DNA from: PALSA-270 sp963770915 | GTDB lineage: Bacteria > Acidobacteriota > Terriglobia > Terriglobales > Acidobacteriaceae | Assembly: GCA_963770915.1 (NCBI GenBank) | Contig: CAVYRG010000001.1 | Coordinates: 930,001-994,000, forward strand | DNA length: 64,000 bases | Direction: 5' to 3' | Shown here: positions 18,435 through 28,173 of the stretch, piece by piece | How positions within the stretch are numbered: position 1 is the first letter of the stretch | How the letters are laid out: every line of letters starts with the position of its first letter | Notes under the pieces: model-generated | The model's input: only the letters and a program-made list of their open reading frames with translations | What the model was told of the DNA's origin: nothing | The model's database searches: none | Position numbers and translations under genes: made by a program

Positions 18435-21400
18435 CTAAAATCTGAACCGCGCCGTCATGGTGATGCTGCGCATGGGGCCGGCGGAGATGATTTGTCCGAA
18501 CGTCGGCGAGTTCACCGTAGTGTCGATGGCGGTAAAGCGCGCATGATTGAAAACGTTGGTTGCCTGGGCGCGGATTTCCAGATTACGGCTCTCCTTCATC
18601 AGAATCACCTTGGTGAGCGCCATATCGAATTCCAGCTCGCCCGGTCCTTCGATGCTGTTGCGGCGGGCGTCGCCGTACTGCCCTGTCGCAGGAACCGTGA
18701 AGGCAGCCGTGTTGAACCACTCGGCAATCGACGGGTTAGCCACGGTCGCAGAAACGCCGGGAACCACATCGGCGCGTAAAGTGCCGTTGGTGCCACGGTT
18801 CAAGTCGCTGAAGTTTCCAAGAACCGAGGGCGTAAAGTACATGCCGGAGGCGATGGTCCAGTCGCCGCTCCAGCTCCAGTCGCCGAGAATTGCGCGCAGC
18901 GGACCGGCGCCCGCAAGCCAACGGCGGTCGTGGCCGAAGGGCAACTCCCAGAGATAATCCGCGGTGAATTTGTGGCGCTGGTCGAAACTGGAAAGGCCAC
19001 GCTCTGCGCCGAGGTCCAACGGATTCTGCGCGACCACCGTGCCTCCTCCGCCGATGGAGGAAGCATCATCAATCGACTCCAAAAAAGTATAGGTGCCGCC
19101 GAGGGAAACTCCGGCTTGCAGCCGCTTGCGCAAACGCACCGAGGCGGCGTTGGCGCTCGAATAGGCTTGTGAGGTCTGCCAGGTGAACGCCTGCGAATTG
19201 GGGATGCGAATGCCCTGCAGTCCACTGTTCGGTGCGACCACATTGTCGAGGCGCGTGCCTTTGGTTCCGGTGTAGTCGAGGTTCAAGAGCAGCGTGGGCC
19301 GAATCTGTTGCTGGATATCCAGGTTGCGAATTTGCACGTAGCCCATGCGGTAGTTGGGATCGATGGCGTAGCTGTTGGTGATTAGGCCAGTGGTGGGCGC
19401 GGGGAATCCGTTGGCGAGAGTCAGGTCGCCGGGCGCAGCCTGAATATTGGTTTCGGTGCTGGCGAATGGCGGCTGAAAAGCAAGCCGCTGCGCGATAGTC
19501 TGATAAGCACCGGTGTTGTAGTTGATGCCGTATCCGGCGCGGACAACCGTGTTGTTGAAGGGCTTCCAGGCGATTCCGATGCGCGGCGCGAAATTGTTGC
19601 GGTCCGGCCGCACCAGCGTCGCCGGAAAGCCCTGGCCCGGCAGCACGGGAGTAAGCGCGGGCGAGCCGAGCGACGGATTGAGAACGCCGGGAGAGAGAAT
19701 CAGATTAGCGATGCGATTGTTGATCTCAGTAAATGGAGAAACGTACTCATAGCGCACGCCAAGGTTGAGAGTCAGATTGCCGCGCAGTCTCCATTCGTCT
19801 TGTACGAAAGCGTCCCAGGAATTTCCCCGGAAGTGATAACTGTTCGTACTGGAGAGATTCAGACTAGTCTGCAGCGAAGTTTGCTGCGGCAGGCCGAGCA
19901 GAAAATCGGCGAAATCGTAACCGGTATTGGGCGCAGGCACGCTATTGACGACCTGCGCCGTGTTGAGACCGCTAAACACGAACGTGCCACGCGCGTTGTT
20001 GTCAGTTTCGTTGTTCAGCTGGATGCGGCGGAAATCGCCGCCCCAGCGCCAGCTGTGCTTGCCGTGGTTCCAGATCATGCTGTCGCCGAGGGTTAGCGTC
20101 TGATCGCGATTGAATACGGGGTTGATGTCGCTCAAGCTGCCAGAATGCGTGAATGAAAGATTCGGCAAGCCCCAATCGAATGGGTTTTGGGAGACGCCGT
20201 TAATCCCCAAGCCGCCGGTGATGTCCTGCGAAAAGGCGTACAGATTCTGGGTGCGCACGCGGCTGAGGTTGAGATCGACGCGGGGGATGTTGGTGAGCCG
20301 GCCAAAACTGCGAATGTAGCTGACCGGCACATCCCAGCCACGCGTATTGGTGTTACCACCCACGCTTGGAAACGGATTCGTGAGGTTGGAGCTGGCGGCG
20401 TGGTAGTGCAGTCCGATGCTGAGGTTATTGCGCGGGGCGCGGAAACCACCTCCACCAAAGCCCCGGCCGCCGCCGCCGCCACCGCCTCCCGCTCGGCGCG
20501 GAGCGGGCGCTGCCCCAAAAGTGTGATTGATGCGGAGATTAAGATCGTCGCTGTCACCGTTCAGCGTAGTCACATAGTGGAAGTTCTGGGTCACGCCGGG
20601 CGCAGGTGTGAGGTTCGGCAGCGGGATGAATGGAAGAAGTCCCTGCGCAATCGGGTTGATGGAGAGTCCGGCATTCGCGAAACTCGCCCCCGGGATCAGC
20701 AGACCGGTGGACGGATTGTAGAGCTGCACCGGAATCTGAATGGGATTACCGCTGCTGTCACGCCCGGTGATCGTGGTGTTGGAGAAGTCTCCGTTGCGCT
20801 CGGCCAGCGTGGGGACCGTGGAATATTGATCGTAGGGATTGCGATTGCGGGTGCCGCTGTAGTTGATGAAGTAGAACGTCTTGGTGCCGCCGTTATAGAT
20901 ATGAGGAATGTTTAAGGGCCCGCCCAGCGAGCCGCCAAACCGGTTCTGCACGTAGCCGGGCTTGGTAGAAGGCTGGCCGGTGAGAGAAAAAGGAGCGGCG
21001 TTGAGCGCGGAATCGCCGACGGAGTAGTACACGCTGCCGTGCGGACGGTTGATGTCGAAGCGGCCTCTCCGGCCGCCGGTGAAGAAGATGCCGCCACCGC
21101 CGCCGAATCCCCCGCCGCCGCGGCCTCCGAAACCTCCGCCGCCGACTCCTCCTCCGATGCCGCCTTGTTCGCGAAATTCCTGGATCTGCTCGCGGAACTG
21201 GTCGCCGGTAAGCCCACCCATGGGGTTCTCGGTGTTGCCGGAAACCGCGACGGACTCGGTCGCAGCGTCGGGCGCGGTGCCGAGAGACGGCATGCCCGAG
21301 GGCGCGGATTGATCGGCGGCGTTGTCTACCTGATCGGCGCCTTCACTCTGCACCAGGTCAAGGCTTTGAAAGCCGCCTCCATTGCCGCCGGAACGGCCAC

Positions 21401-21836
21401 CCGCATTGCCCCCGCCAGCGCGCATCGCGGCCGCGATTTGCGCTTGCAAATCGGATGGTGCGGCCTGTGGGGCTCGTGAAAGCAAAACCATCTCGAGGTC
21501 AGCTTGCACATTGTTCGAAGCAGGGCTGATCACGACTTCCTGGGTCAGAACGGCAAAGCCCGCCATCTGCGCGCGCACGACATAGCGGCCAGCGGTGGGG
21601 ACTTGCAGACTGTAGGTGCCATCGACCGCGGTCCACGTAATTGCTTTCTTGCCGGTGAGCGTGTTAGTGGCGCTGACCGTAGCTCCGGGAATCGGCATGT
21701 TGCCGGATTTGATAAGGCCGTGGATTTCTCCGGCGGGAGCGGCGGCGGCAGGAGCTTGGGCGAGCAGAGTGCCCGGCACAAGCAAGCAAAGCAAGCAACC
21801 CAGAAGTGCAAATCGAAAATCGAAGCGTGGCGTCAT
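18435..21836 (-). CDS. Oar-like TonB-dependent outer-membrane receptor, Gly-rich variant
   Basis: 1133 residues with signal peptide (FALLGCLLCLLVPGTLLAQ). Residues ~35-120 form a carboxypeptidase-regulatory domain (GEIHGLIKSGNMPIPGATVSATN). The C-terminal ~850 residues form the outer-membrane beta-barrel (FRGNSWDAFVQDEWRLRGNL, NLGVRYEYVSP, ending SITMTARFRF with the terminal Phe). A standard plug is not recognisable; instead a 130-residue low-complexity region with a long Gly run (about 226-255) precedes RPHGSVYYSVGDSALNA. A second Gly run (about 447-465) sits in a barrel loop. It probably imports a large ligand. Its neighbours are the DUF5666 and VWFA genes. Confidence 0.88.
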   Translation of the reverse strand: MTPRFDFRFALLGCLLCLLVPGTLLAQAPAAAAPAGEIHGLIKSGNMPIPGATVSATNTLTGKKAITWTAVDGTYSLQVPTAGRYVVRAQMAGFAVLTQEVVISPASNNVQADLEMVLLSRAPQAAPSDLQAQIAAAMRAGGGNAGGRSGGNGGGFQSLDLVQSEGADQVDNAADQSAPSGMPSLGTAPDAATESVAVSGNTENPMGGLTGDQFREQIQEFREQGGIGGGVGGGGFGGRGGGGFGGGGGIFFTGGRRGRFDINRPHGSVYYSVGDSALNAAPFSLTGQPSTKPGYVQNRFGGSLGGPLNIPHIYNGGTKTFYFINYSGTRNRNPYDQYSTVPTLAERNGDFSNTTITGRDSSGNPIQIPVQLYNPSTGLLIPGASFANAGLSINPIAQGLLPFIPLPNLTPAPGVTQNFHYVTTLNGDSDDLNLRINHTFGAAPAPRRAGGGGGGGGRGFGGGGFRAPRNNLSIGLHYHAASSNLTNPFPSVGGNTNTRGWDVPVSYIRSFGRLTNIPRVDLNLSRVRTQNLYAFSQDITGGLGINGVSQNPFDWGLPNLSFTHSGSLSDINPVFNRDQTLTLGDSMIWNHGKHSWRWGGDFRRIQLNNETDNNARGTFVFSGLNTAQVVNSVPAPNTGYDFADFLLGLPQQTSLQTSLNLSSTNSYHFRGNSWDAFVQDEWRLRGNLTLNLGVRYEYVSPFTEINNRIANLILSPGVLNPSLGSPALTPVLPGQGFPATLVRPDRNNFAPRIGIAWKPFNNTVVRAGYGINYNTGAYQTIAQRLAFQPPFASTETNIQAAPGDLTLANGFPAPTTGLITNSYAIDPNYRMGYVQIRNLDIQQQIRPTLLLNLDYTGTKGTRLDNVVAPNSGLQGIRIPNSQAFTWQTSQAYSSANAASVRLRKRLQAGVSLGGTYTFLESIDDASSIGGGGTVVAQNPLDLGAERGLSSFDQRHKFTADYLWELPFGHDRRWLAGAGPLRAILGDWSWSGDWTIASGMYFTPSVLGNFSDLNRGTNGTLRADVVPGVSATVANPSIAEWFNTAAFTVPATGQYGDARRNSIEGPGELEFDMALTKVILMKESRNLEIRAQATNVFNHARFTAIDTTVNSPTFGQIISAGPMRSITMTARFRF

Positions 21837-22004
21837 AGGGAACGGTCGATCATGGATGGCGAACTGGATTCCTTGTCGCTACGCTCCTCGAATGATGATG
21901 CCCAACCCTTCAACCCAGGGCTTGCGCCCTGGGCTGAATTCTAGCCGCCGCGTCGGGGCTCCTATTCTCCTATTAAAGATGGTCGAAATCGGCGACGGTG
22001 ACTC

Positions 22005-22742
22005 CTATTGCTGCGGAGCAGGCTGGGTTTGCTGCTGGCCCGCGCCTTGACCTTGCCCTTGGCCTTGGCCGCGCCCACGCCCCATCATCATGCCAGGGTC
22101 GCCGAGGTTGAGCACGGCGGGCACAAACACATTGTTCTTGAGTTCGCCGCGGCCGAAAACGTGATCGCCGGCTTTGAGGTCGGCGAGCGTAATGCTCTCG
22201 CCCTGCTTGCGGAAGGAAGTGTTTTCATCCACGGTGATTGTCTGGTCGACGCCGTCGGGCCGTGTAATTACAAGCTGAGTTCCGTTGATCGATTTGATCT
22301 GACCGACGATGAGAGTCTTGCCGAGGGCATCGCGAAATCCGCCCTGGCCCATGCCGCCGCCCGTTCCCATACCGCCACCGCCCATGCCGCTGCGCTCGGC
22401 GACCCTCTCAGCTTGCCAGGTGTTTTGGCCGGAGGACTGGCCGCGCACAAAAATCATGTCGCCGACTTTGAAGTCCGCGAGTTTCGCGGGCTGACGGTCT
22501 TTATTGAATTGTGTATTGTCGGTGAGATTGACGGTAGCAGTCTGGCCGTCGCGGGTTTTCAACGTGATGGAATTGGCGGCGATGGCAGTGATGGTACCCG
22601 CCACGCCCATGCCGCGAAAGCGGCGCCCTTCGGGCTGAGTGGCAGCGGGAGCCTGGCTATCAGTTGAGGGAGCAGATTGGTCCTGGGCCCCGCTCCACAC
22701 TGCGAGCGAGAGAAGAAGAACGAGCAAACTGATTTTGCGCAT
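22005..22742 (-). CDS. Exported DUF5666-like repeat protein
   Basis: 245 residues. The start at 22742 (MRKISLLVLLLSLAVWSGAQ) gives a signal peptide and has GGAGGA just upstream. Two copies of a small OB-like beta domain follow: TITAIAANSITLKTRDGQTATVNL...FKVGDMIFVRGQ and IKSINGTQLVITRPDGVDQTITV...LKAGDHVFGRGE. This is the DUF5666 pattern. A Gly/Met run (GMGGGGMGTGGGMGQGG) separates the copies, and the tail is Gly/Gln-rich (GRGQGQGQGQGAGQQQ). Function unknown; probably periplasmic or surface. It is the first gene of the minus-strand set that includes the TonB receptor and VWFA protein. Confidence 0.82.
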   Translation of the reverse strand: MRKISLLVLLLSLAVWSGAQDQSAPSTDSQAPAATQPEGRRFRGMGVAGTITAIAANSITLKTRDGQTATVNLTDNTQFNKDRQPAKLADFKVGDMIFVRGQSSGQNTWQAERVAERSGMGGGGMGTGGGMGQGGFRDALGKTLIVGQIKSINGTQLVITRPDGVDQTITVDENTSFRKQGESITLADLKAGDHVFGRGELKNNVFVPAVLNLGDPGMMMGRGRGQGQGQGQGAGQQQTQPAPQQ

Positions 22743-22996
22743 TGGGGAATCCTCCGGCGGATTACTAGCAATCATTCAAACACTAAGCTTCGCGGGCGAC
22801 CGGTAATATGTTGGTCAAATAAGGTAAAGTTTTGTAAAACGGGAAGCGCGGAAGTTAAGGGCGCGGTCGCGGCTGTCTTTACGACGAAGGCGGAGCGGTC
22901 TGGTGAAAGACTGAGGGATCATGCAGGTAAGATGCGATCGGCATGAGTTCCTTCTCGCTTCAGCGTTTGCGAACGCCACAGCGGCGGGACGCCCGC

Positions 22997-24592
22997 CTAC
23001 TTCGGCTCGGCTTCGGGAGTAAGGGTCAGAAGATAGACGCTGTTTTCAAGCATCGGAAGCGTCGTAGAGAACTCGCCCGCCACATTCACGTCGGATTCCG
23101 ATTCCGGTTTGCCGGAAGACAACGAATTAAGCGTTGCTACATCTTCGCGGCTTAGGTCCATCGGACGGCCCATTTCCAAGAAACGCGAGTAGGGATCGTT
23201 GTGCTGGTAGGCGATGCGATAGGTCGTCAGCTTGTACTTGCCGGCGGGAATGTTGGTTAGTTTCACCGTCGCGGGGCCTTTTTCCCGGGCGATCAGCGGC
23301 TTGGTGAAGAAAGCCTGATCGCTGATGGGTCCCTCGACACGGCCCTGGATGGGCTGAGTCAGGTCCCAGAAGAGAATCTGGTAGCCGCCCTTGTCGTCCT
23401 TGGTTACATAGGAAGCGGGATCGGAAGACTTGATTTCGGTGGGACCGAGCTGGGCCAGAAACCGGTAGGCCCAGTAGGCGGGCTTCCTGATGCCCTGATA
23501 GTTGATGAGACCAAAGCCGCCGTGAAAGGGACGCCAGCCGGGGCCGTTTTCCTCGAAAATATCGGTAAAGGTCCAATAGCTCATGGCTCCCATCTGCTCA
23601 GTGTTGCGCAGTTGCTCGAGGATATAAGGGGCCTCGAAGTAAGTGTCGTGGATCGGATCGCGGGAGGAATACGAAGAACTCCACTCGGTGATGTAGATGG
23701 GAAGGTCAGGCTTGGCGGATTTCTTAACGATGTCGAGGCCGCGATCGGCGCCTTTGGAGACAGCGTCGAGGTCGTTGCTTAGGTAAAGGAGGTTTTCGCC
23801 GGTCTCATCCACACCGGTGGGGCCGCCGGCCAGACCATAGGGATGGAAGCTGATGAAGTCGAGCGGAAGCTTTTTCTGAACGGAGTCATCGATGAGTTCC
23901 CGGAACCAACCGGGGCCGGCAGGCCCGCCGATTACATATTCGGAGTTAACCGAGGCTATATCTCTAGAGGTGTGCTCGTAGAGTTCCAGGTAAGCATCGC
24001 GAGGTGACTGGCCCTGCGGGGGCTGAAAGAAGATGCTGAGTTGTGGCTCGTTCCAGATTTCGAAGCGCCACTTCTTTACTTCGTCAGCGCCGTAGCGATC
24101 GGTCCAGTGTTTGACCAAAGCGGTGATCAGGTCATCCCACTTCTTGTAGTCCTTCGGGGTTGAAACGTTGGCATTCCACCAGAAGATGGTTCGATCTCCC
24201 GAGGCAAGCGCTTTGGGCATGAAGCTGATTTCGACGAAAGGGCGCACGCCGATACTAAGAAGGTAATCGTAGACGTCGTCGATGTATTGCCAGTTGTAGC
24301 GGGGACTGCCCTGCTTGTCTTCCGAGTACACTCCGAGTTCATCTTGCAACAGTCCGTGGGCGCGGAGGTATTTGAAACCCAATTCCTTGCGGCAGAGTTC
24401 AAGTTGTTGCCGCCAACCCGCGCGCAGGCCTTCGGCGACCCGGCCGGCGCCTACGCTGTCCTGCCACACCATGGATCGCGGACCTTTGACCTTGCTGAGA
24501 TCGGCTTGAATGACGCGGATACCATCGGCAGCGTGAACGCCAATGGGCACCACGAGAAGAACAAGGGACAGAGCGAGCGATCTGGCTTTCAT
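22997..24592 (-). CDS. Secreted GH39-like glycoside hydrolase (probable beta-xylosidase)
   Basis: 531 residues from the ATG at 24592, chosen for its signal peptide (LALSLVLLVVPIGVHAAD). A TIM barrel with clan GH-A catalytic residues is evident: acid/base Glu182 in RFEIWNEPQ and nucleophile Glu303 in YITEWSSSY. The KYLRAHGLLQDELGVY and WQYIDDVYDYLLSIGVRPFVE strands are typical of GH39 xylosidases. The C-terminal ~130 residues form a beta-sandwich. Typical substrates are xylo-oligosaccharides. A related family such as GH51/GH30 is less likely. It is divergently transcribed from the esterase at 24728; the 135-base gap holds both start regions. Confidence 0.85.
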   Translation of the reverse strand: MKARSLALSLVLLVVPIGVHAADGIRVIQADLSKVKGPRSMVWQDSVGAGRVAEGLRAGWRQQLELCRKELGFKYLRAHGLLQDELGVYSEDKQGSPRYNWQYIDDVYDYLLSIGVRPFVEISFMPKALASGDRTIFWWNANVSTPKDYKKWDDLITALVKHWTDRYGADEVKKWRFEIWNEPQLSIFFQPPQGQSPRDAYLELYEHTSRDIASVNSEYVIGGPAGPGWFRELIDDSVQKKLPLDFISFHPYGLAGGPTGVDETGENLLYLSNDLDAVSKGADRGLDIVKKSAKPDLPIYITEWSSSYSSRDPIHDTYFEAPYILEQLRNTEQMGAMSYWTFTDIFEENGPGWRPFHGGFGLINYQGIRKPAYWAYRFLAQLGPTEIKSSDPASYVTKDDKGGYQILFWDLTQPIQGRVEGPISDQAFFTKPLIAREKGPATVKLTNIPAGKYKLTTYRIAYQHNDPYSRFLEMGRPMDLSREDVATLNSLSSGKPESESDVNVAGEFSTTLPMLENSVYLLTLTPEAEPK

Positions 24593-24727
24593 AATCAAGA
24601 ATATTAAAACACTGTTCCTGCATTCCGGCGATGCCAGGCTTGGTGATAGTGTAGGTGGTTCTTCCATGCAATATAACTGGAGTGATCCAGGGACATGATC
24701 GGTGCAAATGGGAAAGGTTCGATCACT

Positions 24728-25720
24728 ATGAAATTCTTTAGCGCAGTACTTCTTGTTGGTTTAGCTGGTTTCGTCCCTGCCGTTCTCGCGCAAGACACCG
24801 GCGTGTCCTCGCCGCCACGGAAGACCACCGCCGCGCCGCCCGACATGTCCAGCGCCTTTCCGCCCAAGATGCAGAGCTTCCCGCTGTACGGCGAGGGAGC
24901 GATCCCGAATTCAAAGCCGGGACCGGACGAAGAGACCGGCGCCGACAGCGGATTTGTAAGAAAGGTGTCTCGTCCGCAAATCCAGGTTTACCTGCCCGCC
25001 CGAAGCCGGGCCACCGGCGCCAGCATTTTGATCTTTCCCGGCGGCGGCTACAGCGGACTCACCTTCGACTTCGAGGGAACACAGCAGGCCCGATTCTTCA
25101 TTGATCACGGCATCGCCGCGTTGGTTGTGAAGTACCGGATTCCCAGCGACCAAACGATGGTGGACAAGTCGATCGGACCGCTTCAGGATGCGCAGCAGGC
25201 GATGCGGTTCGCCCGCCTGCACGCCAAAGAGTGGAACCTGGACCCGGCGCGTATCGGAGCCATCGGCTTCTCGGCTGGGGGCCACGTGGCCTCGACTCTG
25301 GCAACGCACTTCAATAAGGCTTATGTGGACAATCCCGAGCAAATTAACCTGCGCCCAGACTTCCTGATCGTGGTGTATCCGGTGATCAGCATGGACGCGA
25401 AGATCACGCACATGGATTCGCGCAAGGCGTTATTAGGTTCCAACCCGTCGGAAGAGCAGGTGCGGCTGTTCTCCAACGAACTTCAGGTGACCCAAGACAC
25501 GCCGCCTACCCTGATTCTGCAAGCGGCCGACGACCGGCTGGTTGACGTCGATAACAGCATCGTCTTCTTCGAAGCGCTTCGCCACGCCGGCGTGACTGTC
25601 GAAATGCATATATTCGAGAAGGGCCAGCACGGCTTCTTCCTGATGCCGCGCGACCGCTGGCAGGCAGTCATTACGGAGTGGCTGACCTCCAACGGCTGGT
25701 TGTGCGCGCGGGCGAAATAA
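24728..25720 (+). CDS. Secreted acetyl-xylan/feruloyl-type esterase (alpha/beta hydrolase)
   Basis: 330 residues from the ATG at 24728, which opens a signal peptide (MKFFSAVLLVGLAGFVPAVLAQ) and has AAAGG 10 bases upstream. Oxyanion-hole motif FPGGGYSGLTFDFEG (104-118), nucleophile Ser182 in GFSAGG, catalytic Asp at 268 or 269 (QAADDRLV), and His301 (KGQHGFFL) complete the triad. The pattern matches bacterial hemicellulose esterases (BD-FAE-like) that remove acetyl or feruloyl groups from xylan. It faces the GH39 xylosidase gene and so probably works with it. The esterase class is secure, the exact acyl group is not. Confidence 0.87.
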   Translation: MKFFSAVLLVGLAGFVPAVLAQDTGVSSPPRKTTAAPPDMSSAFPPKMQSFPLYGEGAIPNSKPGPDEETGADSGFVRKVSRPQIQVYLPARSRATGASILIFPGGGYSGLTFDFEGTQQARFFIDHGIAALVVKYRIPSDQTMVDKSIGPLQDAQQAMRFARLHAKEWNLDPARIGAIGFSAGGHVASTLATHFNKAYVDNPEQINLRPDFLIVVYPVISMDAKITHMDSRKALLGSNPSEEQVRLFSNELQVTQDTPPTLILQAADDRLVDVDNSIVFFEALRHAGVTVEMHIFEKGQHGFFLMPRDRWQAVITEWLTSNGWLCARAK

Positions 25721-25788
25721 TGCGAAGGCAAACGTAGCGGAACCCGGAGACGGTGAGCGTTGCAACGTCGTTATCCGTGCAGTACAAA

Positions 25789-27450
25789 TCACACTCGCAG
25801 GGGATTGATCTTGAACACATACGCGTAGTCGCAGGGCGGTTTCTCGGGCAGGTTGATGGTGACGCCGTCTGCGCTCCGCGACCACACGAGATTGGAATTC
25901 GACCCCAACAGTCCGATTCTGGCGATTTCCCCACCGTAAACAGAGGAGCCCGTTCCGAGAGACTTGATCACCAGTTTTCCGTCTTCGGGCCAAGCCAGCG
26001 CGATGGCGTAGAGAGCATCTGCTTTGGTGGTAAACCGGATATCGCCCGCAACAAATGGCGCGCCGGGCCCCTGATACAGTGAACTGCCGGCGCCCTTGGT
26101 CGGCCCCTCCCCATAGATCTGCCACGGCCGGGTGGAAAAAATCGCCTCGCCGTTCAGCGCCATCCAGGCGCCGAACTTGTCGAGAAACGCGAATTCATCG
26201 GTGTCTGGCCTCCCGTGGCCGGGCAGCGGTATGTTCAGCAGCAGATTGCCGTTCTTACTGACCACATCCACCAAAAGATGCACCATCGCTTGCGGTGTCC
26301 GGTATCGGTGGTTCTCGAAAATCCTTCGGCTGTAGTGCCAACCTCCAATGCAGGCGTCGGTTTGCCATGGATCTGCTTCCAGCACATCGGCCTGCCTCAT
26401 CTCGAAATCGCGGACCACAGTGCTCGAAACCGCGGCAGGAACATTCTTGATGTTGAACACGGCATCCAGCTTGCTGCGGTTTCGGTGGATGTTCGCGTTG
26501 TAGTAGTACGCCATGATGGGGGGCGTAAGTTCCGGCATGCCGAGCCACACATTCAACGCTCTGCCGGCGGGCGCTCCACCATCGAAGTCCCAATTGCAGT
26601 TGTCGTCAAAATACAGTAAGTCGGGATTGTATTTATCGATCAGGTCCTGGGCGCGCAGCATGAACTTGTCAACGAATTCCGGGCAGGGCGTGTCTTTGTC
26701 GTGGGGACGTCCATTGAGGTCCTGCGGGTCCATGCCGTTCCACCACTTGCCCTTTCCGTCGGCCTTGGTCAGAACGCCGTCGTAGGGCACGCCCTGCAGG
26801 GGACCGGTCTCGTCGCTGCCGTAGCGGACCGGCATGAACTCCTTCCAAACTCGCGCCGGCGTCGCATGAACTGTGATTCCGAACTTGAGCCCTTGCGCGC
26901 GCGCAATTTTCTCCCAAGTTCCGACAATGTCTTTCTTCGGACCGACATTCACGCAGTTCCAGGGCTGGTACTTTGAGTTCCAACAATCGAAGTTGTCGTG
27001 ATGGTTGGCAAGCGCAACAAAATACTTGGCCCCGGTCTTGGCGTAAAGACGAATCAGTTCCTCGGGATTCCATTGGTCCGTCCGCCAGATATTGCAGATG
27101 TCTTTGTACCCGAATTGTGACGGGTGGCCGTAGGTCTTGACGTGGTAGTTGTATTGCGAGCTGCCCTGTATGTACATGCCGCGGGCATACCAATCTCCCT
27201 GCTCGGGAACGCACTGCGGGCTCCAGTGCGCCCAGATTCCGAACTTCGCGTCTCGAAACCAGTCGGGAACTCGATAAGCTTTCAATGATTCCCAGTTGGG
27301 CCGAAACGGACCCTGGAGCGGCGCACCGGCAAAATTCCCGTCACGGCATGTGCCCTGTTGAGATACTCCAGTTTTGACAGCCGCAAGCAGACCGACGCTG
27401 CCTGCAAGAAAGTTTCGCCTGTCAAACCTGCCGTCCGATCCGTTCTTCAT
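25789..27450 (-). CDS. Exported GH29 alpha-L-fucosidase
   Basis: 553 residues. A Tat-type export signal is present (RRNFLAGSVGLLAAVKTG). GH29 landmarks: FGIWAHWSPQCVPEQGDWYAR (65-90 region), KYFVALANHHDNFDCWNSKY with the substrate-binding His pair (150-151), and DLLYFDDN with the expected nucleophile Asp282. The C-terminal beta-sandwich is present. The enzyme releases terminal L-fucose, for example from xyloglucan or arabinogalactan side chains. GAGGTGATT precedes the ATG at 27450. The acid/base residue cannot be placed without alignment. Its genes' neighbours are xylan-acting enzymes, consistent with hemicellulose use. Confidence 0.9.
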   Translation of the reverse strand: MKNGSDGRFDRRNFLAGSVGLLAAVKTGVSQQGTCRDGNFAGAPLQGPFRPNWESLKAYRVPDWFRDAKFGIWAHWSPQCVPEQGDWYARGMYIQGSSQYNYHVKTYGHPSQFGYKDICNIWRTDQWNPEELIRLYAKTGAKYFVALANHHDNFDCWNSKYQPWNCVNVGPKKDIVGTWEKIARAQGLKFGITVHATPARVWKEFMPVRYGSDETGPLQGVPYDGVLTKADGKGKWWNGMDPQDLNGRPHDKDTPCPEFVDKFMLRAQDLIDKYNPDLLYFDDNCNWDFDGGAPAGRALNVWLGMPELTPPIMAYYYNANIHRNRSKLDAVFNIKNVPAAVSSTVVRDFEMRQADVLEADPWQTDACIGGWHYSRRIFENHRYRTPQAMVHLLVDVVSKNGNLLLNIPLPGHGRPDTDEFAFLDKFGAWMALNGEAIFSTRPWQIYGEGPTKGAGSSLYQGPGAPFVAGDIRFTTKADALYAIALAWPEDGKLVIKSLGTGSSVYGGEIARIGLLGSNSNLVWSRSADGVTINLPEKPPCDYAYVFKINPLRV

Positions 27451-27708
27451 TTGCCAATCACCTCGTGTGTAGCGAACTCTGATGCGCCAACCCGCAAATG
27501 GTCCCGGATATCTTCACCCCACCAGGTCTGCGTGGCGAGGTTTTTTTGCAAACGTGGGGGCGCGAGGAATGTTTGCCCATCACAGTATTTCTTAATCTCT
27601 ATCTCTTTGTGCGCAGGGTAGGTTCGGCGGCGCGTTCATCTCAAGGGCGACTGCGGCGGCACGCTGCGGCTTGCACTGGAAGCGGAGTCGTTGACGCGGA
27701 AAACTCCG

Positions 27709-27987
27709 CTAACCCGGCCCCCGGAGCGCGAGTATCAGCCCAGCGACGATTCCTGCCGCGAGCAGTCCCAAGAGCAAATTTCGCAATGCGCCGAAAATCC
27801 TCTGCAATCGGCCAGGCCTTTCGGCCAAGAAAGCGGCGGCGAACAAGCTCATTCCGAAAGCGAAGATCAGCAGCGGCACGGGCGATGCATGCGTATGGTC
27901 GCGGAGTGCGATGATGGCGACGCCTGCGCCGCCGATGGCGGCTAACGCTGCGACCGAGATAGCGCTGTAGAACGCGAAACGGGGCAA
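27709..27987 (-). CDS. Small three-span membrane protein of unknown function
   Basis: 92 residues with three hydrophobic segments: FYSAISVAALAAIGGAGVAI, VPLLIFAFGMSLFAAAFL and ALRNLLLGLLAAGIVAGLIL. Two short loops carry charged residues (RDHTHAS; ERPGRLQR). The annotated start is TTG and has no convincing ribosome-binding site, so the true start is uncertain. No family recognised. The gaps on both sides (27451-27708 and 27988-28173) show nothing else. Confidence 0.55.
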   Translation of the reverse strand: MPRFAFYSAISVAALAAIGGAGVAIIALRDHTHASPVPLLIFAFGMSLFAAAFLAERPGRLQRIFGALRNLLLGLLAAGIVAGLILALRGPG

Positions 27988-28173
27988 TGGATGATATCGG
28001 CGCTAGCACTCGCCGTGAAAGAGCTTGGAACTTAAGTACAACCAATATTCTCCAAGCAGATTCGATGCGCCGTCAAGGCCAAACAGCGCCGCAGGGATGT
28101 TTCGACCACGGAGGAGCCTCGGGAACGCGAGGCGCTTCCTCCACTCAACATGACAGTCACTCGGGCATGACAA

